From Spirochaetales bacterium (lineage in GTDB: Bacteria > Spirochaetota > Spirochaetia > Sphaerochaetales > Sphaerochaetaceae): a stretch of DNA of 6,801 nucleotides. Position 1 is the stretch's first letter, and each line of letters opens with the position of its first letter. The translations under genes were made by a program, and so were the position numbers. Below the pieces are notes generated by a model that was given only the letters and a program-made list of their open reading frames with translations, made no database searches and was not told the origin of the DNA. This document shows, piece by piece, positions 1 to 4,696 of the stretch. The stretch covers positions 1 to 6,801 of the forward strand of contig JALFYG010000187.1 in NCBI GenBank assembly GCA_022784805.1. The letters are read 5' to 3'.

Positions 1-660
1 TCCCACTGTCTGCACTTCCCTGGCGACTAGCCTGGCTGCCCTGATCATGTCACGATTATTACCTGTGGCGTCATAGTCAGCCTCAAGAAGGGCCGTGAGG
101 GTGTTGAAGCAGGTGTTTGTCATAAACTTAAGCCACTTTTCGTGGTGAATATCTTTGGGAATCACAACATCCTGGCCATAGGTATCGAAGAAAGACTTAA
201 TCTTCAAGATTCTCTCTGAGATAGAGTTGTCTTTCTCTCCCATGGTTATTCTCCCTTTGGAGAAGGAAGAGACATAGTTTCCTTCCCTCACCACAGAGAG
301 GTTGGAGATAAATGCATACACGACTCTCTCCTCTCCGAATCTCTCGGAAAGAACCTTCTCTGATTCGATTCCATTTAAGAGGGGAAGGATGATCGTGTTG
401 TCTCCCAAGAGGGGCTCGATGACAGGAAACGTGGAATCGAGCTGAAAGTTTTTGACGGCAACTATAACTAGGTCAGTTTTTTCTGTTGTTTCATTTGGGA
501 CAATGGTTGGAACCATGAGTTTCTCACCATTAAAGACAATAGGACTATAGGTCCTAAACTCTCTCTCTTTATCTACAGCAAATGAAACATCCGGAGCATC
601 TTTCAAGCTATAAGCCACATTAGTGCCTACAGCACCCCTACCTATTATCATGGTCCTCAT
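1..660 (-). CDS. panE: 2-dehydropantoate 2-reductase (ketopantoate reductase), N-terminal 220 residues, C-terminus outside window
   Basis: This enzyme reduces ketopantoate to pantoate with NADPH in the cytoplasm, a step toward pantothenate and CoA. The minus-strand translation opens MRTMIIGRGAVG, a Rossmann strand with the GxGxxG dinucleotide motif at residues 7-12. LLNGI at residues 94-98 fits the conserved Asn-Gly of the family. HHEKWLKFMTNTCFNTL at about 172-188 fits the W-x-K-x-x-x-N segment that carries the catalytic lysine (K176 in E. coli PanE; here probably K178). Family members have about 300 residues, so the last 80 or so, including the second catalytic acidic residue, lie beyond position 1. 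The start at 660 gives the usual family N-terminus. ATGs at 672 and 651 are in frame, and none has a clear Shine-Dalgarno. Some ApbA-family members act on other 2-oxo acids, so the exact substrate is less certain than the family. Confidence 0.88.
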   Translation of the reverse strand, partial: MRTMIIGRGAVGTNVAYSLKDAPDVSFAVDKEREFRTYSPIVFNGEKLMVPTIVPNETTEKTDLVIVAVKNFQLDSTFPVIEPLLGDNTIILPLLNGIESEKVLSERFGEERVVYAFISNLSVVREGNYVSSFSKGRITMGEKDNSISERILKIKSFFDTYGQDVVIPKDIHHEKWLKFMTNTCFNTLTALLEADYDATGNNRDMIRAARLVAREVQTVG

Positions 661-777
661 GTTCTTTATCATAATTGGGTCGACTAAAAAGGTAAATGAG
701 GCATAGTCACGCTTAAAGAAAAGGAGATGGAGTCATATCAAGAAAGGAGTGTTTTTTATCCCTTTCTGGTGTCTTTC

Positions 778-828
778 TTACTCTATTACTCTGGAGATGT
801 AATCCTTGATGACGTCATGGAGTGCAAA
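778..828 (-). pseudogene. possible C-terminal remnant of a gene cut off by the 42-bp repeat array
   Basis: The minus strand reads FALHDVIKDYISRVIE and then TAA at 778-780. This looks like an amphipathic C-terminal helix and uses codons typical of the flanking genes (CTC, ATC, TCC, AGA, GAG). Directly upstream, from 831 on, the frame enters the 42-bp repeats. It stays open to an ATG at 915 only because 42 is a multiple of three, giving a 45-residue ORF whose first part is a repeated 14-residue Cys-rich peptide. I read this as the tail of a host gene truncated when the ATPase cassette arrived. No matching 5' part is visible right of the ATPase, so that part was lost or never existed. A chance reading frame remains possible. 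Confidence 0.33.
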
Positions 829-830
829 TG

Positions 831-931
831 TGCAAGCATATCTTGCACAAAAATTCAATATACTATAAATCATGCAAGAATATCTTTCACAAAATCTTGA
901 TATACAGATAATCATGCACGTATACCTTGCA
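831..931. repeat. three 42-bp tandem repeats, each with an inverted repeat TGCAAG-N5-CTTGCA
   Basis: The units begin at 831, 873 and 915, exactly 42 bp apart. Each opens with a 17-bp dyad: unit 1 is TGCAAG-CATAT-CTTGCA (perfect), unit 2 TGCAAG-AATAT-CTTTCA, unit 3 TGCACG-TATAC-CTTGCA. Units 1 and 2 match at 32 of 42 positions. The AT-rich spacers are less conserved than the dyads, apart from a shared TATAC and a closing AATCA. A half-site (TGCAAA, 823-828) precedes the array. The array ends 31 bp before the ATPase start. Four helical turns per unit would place bound dimers on one face of the DNA. This looks like an operator array or other recognition site of the downstream gene. The role is inferred. 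Confidence 0.85.
885..926 (+). promoter_or_regulatory. candidate promoters of the ATPase gene inside the repeat array
   Basis: Two overlapping sigma-70-like arrangements lie on the plus strand: TTTCAC (885-890), 16 bp, GATAAT (907-912); and TTGATA (897-902), 18 bp, TATACC (921-926). The first puts the right arm of the unit 2 dyad on the -35 box; the second puts unit 3's dyad on the -10 box. A protein bound to the dyads would therefore block transcription. Neither is near-consensus in both boxes, so the choice is uncertain. Confidence 0.3.
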
Positions 932-962
932 CAAATCTAAAAATGTATTAAACTTTATACAT

Positions 963-2180
963 ATGAAACTGAAGAGAGAAACCTATCTTGAGCAAATCAG
1001 ACCTTATTACGATTCTGACATTATTAAAGTCATTACAGGTGTCAGACGATGTGGCAAATCAATTCTGCTTGATACCATCAGAGAAGAGTTGATAGAAAAT
1101 GGAATCAAAGAAGATCACATCATTTATATTAACTTCGAAGATTTGGATTTTGATTATATCGTCGATGCATCAGATTTAAATAAAGAGATTAAAAGCAGAA
1201 TAACTGATAATGATAAATACTACATTTTCTTAGATGAAATCCAGCATATTGAAAGCTTTGAAAAAGCTTTGGCATCTTTTAGGGCAACCTTAAATGTTTC
1301 TTTATTTGTTACGGGAAGTAATTCCACACTGCTATCAGGAGAATTATCCACATTATTGACCGGTAGAACTGTGGAATTTGAGATATTCCCTTTTTCATTT
1401 TATGAAATGAAGCGTTATTATGAGCTAAACAATAGAGAATTTAGTGATAATCTGTTTTTCAACTACCTAAAATGGGGTGGATTTCCTCTCAGATTTGATT
1501 ACTCAGATGAAACATCTGTTCATAGATATCTATCAAATCTTTATGAAAGCATTGTCAATCGGGATATCGTCGGAAAAACAAAGAGTGCTGACAAGAAAGC
1601 ATTTATGGATATTTCTCTGTATATCTTGGCAAATGCCGGAAAAGAGCTGTCCATTGATAATATCATAGAAACTTACAAAAAAGAGAATAAGGAAATCGCC
1701 AAGCGTACTGTATATAACTACCTGGAACGAATGAAAAAAGCATACCTTATTCACGGTGTAGGTAGGTACAACATTGTTGGCAAATCAGCTCTGAGCAATA
1801 GAGAGAAACAATATGCCATAGACATGGGATTTCGAACAATTAATACGAATACTATTAATTATGAAGATACTTTTTATCTGGAAAACGTTGTTTATAACGA
1901 ATTGCTTTCAAGGGGATATACTGTTTTTGCAGGCAAGACTCATAAGGGAGAAATAGATTTTGTCGCAATAAAAAATGGAAAGAAGTGTTTTTTGCAGGTG
2001 ACATATCTCTTGGCAAGTGAAAAAACAATCCAAAGAGAATTCGGAGCATACAGCAATATCACAGATGCTTCTCCTAAATATGTCATGTCACTTGATAAAA
2101 TTGACATGAGTCATGACGGCATTATCCATATAAATATTGTGGACTTTCTGCTTCGTCGAGTAGATTTGATTCTAACTTAA
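963..2180 (+). CDS. AAA family ATPase with C-terminal DUF4143 (AAA_14 / DUF4143 protein)
   Basis: The 405-residue protein has the usual length and order of this family. An N-terminal AAA_14 domain contains Walker A GVRRCGKS (26-33), Walker B YYIFLDEIQ (86-94, D91 E92) and the segment VTGSNSTLLSGELSTLLTGR (116-135). WGGFP (171-175) is also typical. A winged-helix-like stretch follows (about 215-270). The C-terminal DUF4143 part is PD-(D/E)xK-like: E307, then GEIDFV (329-334) with D332, then FLQVTY (343-348), in which the usual nuclease lysine position is Thr. The cellular role of the family is not established. The start at 963 is chosen because MKLKRETYLEQIRPYY matches the family N-terminus; upstream in-frame codons lie in the repeats. 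There is no Shine-Dalgarno. The gene is much more AT-rich than its neighbours, uses TTT, ATT and AAA freely, and stands alone behind a repeat array, which suggests horizontal transfer. Confidence 0.93.
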   Translation: MKLKRETYLEQIRPYYDSDIIKVITGVRRCGKSILLDTIREELIENGIKEDHIIYINFEDLDFDYIVDASDLNKEIKSRITDNDKYYIFLDEIQHIESFEKALASFRATLNVSLFVTGSNSTLLSGELSTLLTGRTVEFEIFPFSFYEMKRYYELNNREFSDNLFFNYLKWGGFPLRFDYSDETSVHRYLSNLYESIVNRDIVGKTKSADKKAFMDISLYILANAGKELSIDNIIETYKKENKEIAKRTVYNYLERMKKAYLIHGVGRYNIVGKSALSNREKQYAIDMGFRTINTNTINYEDTFYLENVVYNELLSRGYTVFAGKTHKGEIDFVAIKNGKKCFLQVTYLLASEKTIQREFGAYSNITDASPKYVMSLDKIDMSHDGIIHINIVDFLLRRVDLILT

Positions 2181-2247
2181 ATATTTGGTAACTCTAAAAA
2201 GACTAAATCGAAACAATGTGTCCTCCAAATCAGACTCCTCTGTCGTT

Positions 2248-2296
2248 GCCTAAGATAGTCATGTCAGAATACATTCCCTTAGGCTCCTAACTTTTT
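2248..2296 (+). terminator. weak candidate terminator after the ATPase gene
   Basis: A perfect 7-bp inverted repeat, GCCTAAG (2248-2254) and CTTAGGC (2278-2284), has a 23-nt loop and is followed eight bases later by five T (2292-2296). An alternative smaller fold is TTAGG-CT-CCTAA (2279-2290). The long loop and the gap before the T run make it a poor terminator. It could instead be a structure in the minus-strand transcript that starts near 2463. Confidence 0.22.
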
Positions 2297-2367
2297 CAAG
2301 TGGCGTTGATCATCAGTTCGATTAAGGCTGCAGATGCAAGGGCTACAAAGGCTCCGATGTAAACCAT
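2296..2367 (-). CDS. possible 23-residue hydrophobic small protein
   Basis: The minus-strand ORF reads MVYIGAFVALASAALIELMINAT and ends in TGA at 2296-2298. Residues 3-20 form one hydrophobic stretch long enough for a single membrane span, with one Glu (E17) near its end and no basic residue. GGGAAG (2373-2378) lies five bases before the ATG. A near-consensus promoter lies about 100 bp upstream. Codons such as GCC, ATC and CTT resemble the flanking genes rather than the ATPase. I do not recognise the family. It could be a small membrane subunit, a type I toxin-like peptide, or part of a noncoding RNA. The longer reading of the frame (to 2499) is not credible because it starts on top of the promoter. 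Confidence 0.4.
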   Translation of the reverse strand: MVYIGAFVALASAALIELMINAT

Positions 2368-2378
2368 TTTTTCTTCCC

Positions 2379-2447
2379 AGCACGTTATGGAATATCGCCT
2401 GAATTTTCCTTCCTCTCCATTGCTTGAAATGATAGAGCTTCTGTGCC
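2379..2447 (-). promoter_or_regulatory. foldable leader: possible three-way junction before the small ORF
   Basis: Read on the minus strand, GGCAC (2447-2443) can pair with GTGCT (2383-2379) to close two inner hairpins. The first is CTCTATCATT with AATGGAGAG (2437-2428 with 2421-2413): nine pairs, one bulged A and a TCAAGC loop. The second is a weak GGAA/TTCC stem (2409-2389). The likely ribosome-binding GGGAAG follows the closing stem at once, as expected for a leader that controls translation. I do not recognise a known riboswitch, 6S RNA or SRP RNA in it. The fold was worked out by eye. Confidence 0.3.
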
Positions 2448-2469
2448 TGCCTTTTTTTGTAACACGATT

Positions 2470-2499
2470 ATTATAGCCCTTTAGGATCAAAAATCTCAA
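2470..2499 (-). promoter_or_regulatory. near-consensus sigma-70 promoter, minus strand
   Basis: On the minus strand TTGAGA (2494-2499; five of six to TTGACA) is followed by 18 bp and a perfect TATAAT (2470-2475). Transcription should start near 2463 and run leftward through the leader and small ORF. The tRNA terminator (2528-2564) lies just upstream, so this promoter starts a separate unit. It indicates that the otherwise gene-poor stretch 2181-2527 is transcribed. Confidence 0.65.
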
Positions 2500-2527
2500 A
2501 AACTCAACTTTGCGGACATTTTTACGG

Positions 2528-2564
2528 AAAAAAAAAAGACTCGGTTTTACCCAAGTCCTTTTTT
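2528..2564 (-). terminator. Rho-independent terminator of tRNA-Phe
   Basis: On the minus strand GGACTTGG (2558-2551), loop GTAAAA (2550-2545) and CCGAGTC (2544-2538) form a stem with one G-T pair. It is preceded by six A and followed by ten T (2537-2528). It lies about 30 bases after the tRNA. The A tract on the other side makes it usable in the plus direction too, where it would stop readthrough from the ATPase gene. Confidence 0.87.
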
Positions 2565-2592
2565 AGATAAAGAATTATGCTACTAATTCCGT

Positions 2593-2665
2593 TGCCGTCT
2601 CCAGGAATCGAACCAGGGACACAAGGATTTTCAGTCCTTTGCTCTACCTACTGAGCTAAAACGGC
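2593..2665 (-). tRNA. tRNA-Phe (anticodon GAA)
   Basis: The 73-nt cloverleaf is complete. The acceptor GCCGTTT pairs with AGACGGC (one T-G pair), with discriminator A. The D stem is GCTC/GAGC. The anticodon stem AAGGA/TCCTT encloses the loop CTGAAAA, with anticodon GAA at 2632-2630 and A at position 37. The variable loop is GTGTC and the T arm is CCTGG-TTCGATT-CCAGG. The 3' CCA is not encoded (ACG follows), so it must be added by CCA-adding enzyme. The 3' end faces the ATPase region, the side where integrative elements usually sit, but no duplicated tRNA end is visible in the window. Confidence 0.97.
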
Positions 2666-2678
2666 ATCAACGTAAAGT

Positions 2679-2707
2679 ACAATACAAGTTTCCTTTGACT
2701 CTGTCAA
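2679..2707 (-). promoter_or_regulatory. promoter of tRNA-Phe
   Basis: A perfect TTGACA (2702-2707), a 17-bp spacer and TATTGT (2679-2684; four of six) lie on the minus strand 14 bases before the mature tRNA 5' end. The -35 box sits inside an inverted repeat, CTCTGT-CA-ACAGAG (2700-2713), just after the stop codon of the upstream membrane-protein gene. This dyad may be a coincidence, a weak terminator or a binding site. Confidence 0.75.
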
Positions 2708-2725
2708 CAGAGAGAAGAAAGATTT

Positions 2726-4090
2726 TTAACGATTTCTATCCCAGTCGTCATAATCATCACGCCTCTTCCTATCTCTATAGTAGTCATCGTCCCTTCTATA
2801 GTCCCTGTCATCACGGCGTGGATAGTCTCTGTAATCCCTATCGTCACGATAGCGTCTGTCATCAACATAACGCCTGTCATCCATTACGTCTCTGTAACGG
2901 TTATCACGATAATAGTAGTCGTCATCCCTACGTCTTCTGTCATCATCCCTGTAATAAGGGTCGCGACGAGACTCCCTGTAGTAGTCATCGTAGTAGTCAC
3001 GTCTACGTCTGTCGTCGTCCCTATAGCGGTCAGTAGGCCTATTATCTCTTCTCTCTTCCCTTACTCCGCCTTGAATGAACTCATACCACTTGTCATCATG
3101 AGGATCATTGGACCTAACTTCGTCTTCATACCTGGGCCTAGGGGGCTCTTTCTCCCTTACCTCTTCCCTCTTCACTTCTTCCCTTACCACTTCCTCTTTT
3201 TCAGGAGAAAAACGGGATGATGAAGGAGGATAAGTATATTTCATCGAGTCATTTCTATCGTTTTTAACAGTATATGTCTCATAGTTTTCATCCGTCTCTT
3301 TCTCAGGAACATCCTCGACGACAGTCCTATAGCTGCTCTTTCCAGAGAGGCCTGCAAAAACAAAGAGGAATGTGAGAGTATACCAGAACTCTGTATCGTG
3401 GACAAAAACGCCAAGAATGGCGGAGACAATTCCAGCGCCTTCCGCTCCATTTCCTTCTGCCATTGCCATTATCCCGGAGTGGAAGAGAGAGGAAGAAAAG
3501 AGAAGAAGGATAAGTAGCAGGAACACAAACCAAGGTGTGGAGTCACTACGCCTTGTGACAAAGCAAATTGAGAAGGAAAGAAGAACCAACAAGAGGGGAT
3601 ATATTCCCCTGTATATCATTATTCCTTCTTCTGTATATATAGATAAGCCACAAAGTAACAATGAAAGGATCAAAGAGAGGGCAAAAGGAAGAATCCACTT
3701 CCCTCTCTTTCTCTTAAGAAAGAATGTGAAGGCTATAAGTGACAAGAGAGCTGGAGAGAGAGCAAAGGAAAGAGGGATTCCCAGTGGATAAGATAGGGCA
3801 CCATCAAGGGATGACTCCACCCACAATACGAGGGTAAGGGAGGCATATAGAGCCCCGGAAAGAGGTAAAAGCCATGCTTTTTCACCATCTTTCATCACAA
3901 AAGCTGTGAAAACCAAAGGAAGAGCCGAAAGCACATACTTTGCAATACTATGCCAAGGAAGAGAGGAAGAAAGAGAAAAAGAGAGACATAAAGGCACCAA
4001 AGGGATCAAGAGGCCCAAGGCCCAATATGGCCAAATCCTCATTTCAGGCTCGAAGTCTTCATATAGATCACTTATTCTCTCTTTTTTCAT
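2726..4090 (-). CDS. multi-pass membrane protein with an Arg/Asp/Tyr-rich C-terminal tail, function unknown
   Basis: The 454-residue protein has three parts. Residues 1-18 are a charged cytoplasmic start (MKKERISDLYEDFEPEMR). Residues 19-250 contain about eight or nine hydrophobic spans (roughly 20-41, 47-66, 72-92, 102-125, 131-151, 158-178, 186-205, 216-232, 236-249). Residues 251-345 are a charged linker with a Glu/Lys/Arg run (297-315) and a short segment HDDKWYEFIQGG (331-342) that may be a folded or binding motif. Residues 346-454 are almost only R, D and Y, in patterns such as RDDDRRRRDYYDDYYRE, with no hydrophobic core. The tail should be disordered and nearly charge-neutral, a polyampholyte with aromatic stickers. 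Binding of RNA, polymer or protein, or condensation at the membrane, is conceivable but unproven. No known family is recognised. The gene starts one base after the stop of the 162-residue gene, so translation is probably coupled. The tail uses many CGT/CGC Arg codons, unlike its neighbours. No terminator separates it from the tRNA promoter. Confidence 0.9.
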   Translation of the reverse strand: MKKERISDLYEDFEPEMRIWPYWALGLLIPLVPLCLSFSLSSSLPWHSIAKYVLSALPLVFTAFVMKDGEKAWLLPLSGALYASLTLVLWVESSLDGALSYPLGIPLSFALSPALLSLIAFTFFLKRKRGKWILPFALSLILSLLLCGLSIYTEEGIMIYRGIYPLLLVLLSFSICFVTRRSDSTPWFVFLLLILLLFSSSLFHSGIMAMAEGNGAEGAGIVSAILGVFVHDTEFWYTLTFLFVFAGLSGKSSYRTVVEDVPEKETDENYETYTVKNDRNDSMKYTYPPSSSRFSPEKEEVVREEVKREEVREKEPPRPRYEDEVRSNDPHDDKWYEFIQGGVREERRDNRPTDRYRDDDRRRRDYYDDYYRESRRDPYYRDDDRRRRDDDYYYRDNRYRDVMDDRRYVDDRRYRDDRDYRDYPRRDDRDYRRDDDYYRDRKRRDDYDDWDRNR

Positions 4091-4091
4091 A

Positions 4092-4580
4092 TTACTTCTT
4101 AAATCTCCTCACTCCCCCTTCAATATCGATTACGAGTTCATCATAACCTTTGAGAGTATCCCAAAGCTTTGAGGAGAATGATGAGAAGCCATCATACCAG
4201 TCCATGACTACAGGGTCAAAATCTCCCATTGAGGAGAGCATGTGACCAAAACCATCAAACTTATTGGAACGCCAGATTTCCACCTTTCCGTTTTTCTTTC
4301 TTCCGATGACAGAAGACTTATCTTCAAGATTCAAGGCCACGAATGCCATGTCTTCTTCTTTTTCTGAGAGAACCTCGGAAATGTTGGCGCCTTCATCAAG
4401 AGCCTTGAGTATTTCCTCAGGCATTGCTGTTGCCAGGACTTTGTATTTATCTGAAGCGACAACTTCAATTTCCACGCCATCACAAGAAGCATACAATAAG
4501 ACACCGAGTCCACTCTTGGTGGTACCTACGCCCATCTGGACTCCACTTTTCGCTATTAATCCATATTCCTCTACATGCAT
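4092..4580 (-). CDS. 162-residue soluble protein, function unknown
   Basis: I do not recognise the family. The protein has no signal peptide and no membrane span. It alternates likely beta strands (GLGVLLYAS at 24-32, VEIEVVAS at 36-43, DMAFVALNL at 77-85, VIGRKKNGKVEIW at 91-103) with a helix (PEEILKALDEG at 54-64), so it is probably an alpha/beta fold. It ends ELVIDIEGGVRRFKK with a basic tail. Two Ser/Phe-rich pieces (HMLSSMGDF, DGFSSFSSKLW) lie near the C-terminus. The start at 4580 is well supported: GGAGG (4588-4592) stands seven bases upstream. The gene is first in a two-gene unit with the membrane polyampholyte protein, and only one base separates them, so the two products probably work together. 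Strong coding composition and host-like codons make it a real gene. Confidence 0.85.
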   Translation of the reverse strand: MHVEEYGLIAKSGVQMGVGTTKSGLGVLLYASCDGVEIEVVASDKYKVLATAMPEEILKALDEGANISEVLSEKEEDMAFVALNLEDKSSVIGRKKNGKVEIWRSNKFDGFGHMLSSMGDFDPVVMDWYDGFSSFSSKLWDTLKGYDELVIDIEGGVRRFKK

Positions 4581-4613
4581 ACTTCAGCCTCCATCTGCTC
4601 TATCGTTATTCCA

Positions 4614-4642
4614 ATTTTATTGTCGGGAAGAATAAAGCACAA
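4614..4642 (-). promoter_or_regulatory. promoter of the 162-residue / membrane protein gene pair
   Basis: On the minus strand TTGTGC (4637-4642; three of six) is followed by 17 bp and TAAAAT (4614-4619; five of six to TATAAT), about 35 bases before the ATG. The upstream region is shared with the divergent ECF operon (116 bp between starts), so the two units could be controlled together. Confidence 0.45.
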
Positions 4643-4696
4643 TACAAAATCGCACTTCTCTTGTTGTGGAAAAGCAAAATGGATTAGACTTTTTAT

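Noticed and set aside
741..767. AGAAAGG / CCTTTCT hairpin as terminator
   Set aside because: A seven-pair stem with a 13-nt loop is not followed by a clear T run on either strand.
727..900. Plus-strand 57-residue ORF from ATG at 727
   Set aside because: AAGGAG touches the ATG with no spacing, and a third of the frame runs through the repeat array; the minus-strand reading 778-828 looks more protein-like.
831..931. CRISPR array
   Set aside because: There are only three units, the spacers are AT-rich and resemble each other, and no cas genes are present; the pattern is a tandem repeat with dyads.
2379..2447. SRP RNA, 6S RNA or a known riboswitch in the minus-strand leader
   Set aside because: GGAAGGAA occurs, but the SRP apical hairpin around it does not form, and no known riboswitch core was recognised by eye; a covariance-model search would decide.
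2593..2665. tRNA-Phe as integration site (att) of the ATPase cassette
   Set aside because: No second copy of the tRNA 3' end is visible between 661 and 2592, there is no integrase, and a terminator plus a separate promoter lie between the tRNA and the cassette.
2695..3036. Plus-strand His/Ser/Arg-rich 113-residue ORF
   Set aside because: It is the opposite strand of the R/D/Y tail; its odd composition follows directly from that low-complexity sequence.
4620..4648. Plus-strand promoter TTGTCG-17-TACAAA for ecfA
   Set aside because: Both boxes match only four of six, and it lies on top of the better minus-strand promoter; too weak to annotate.
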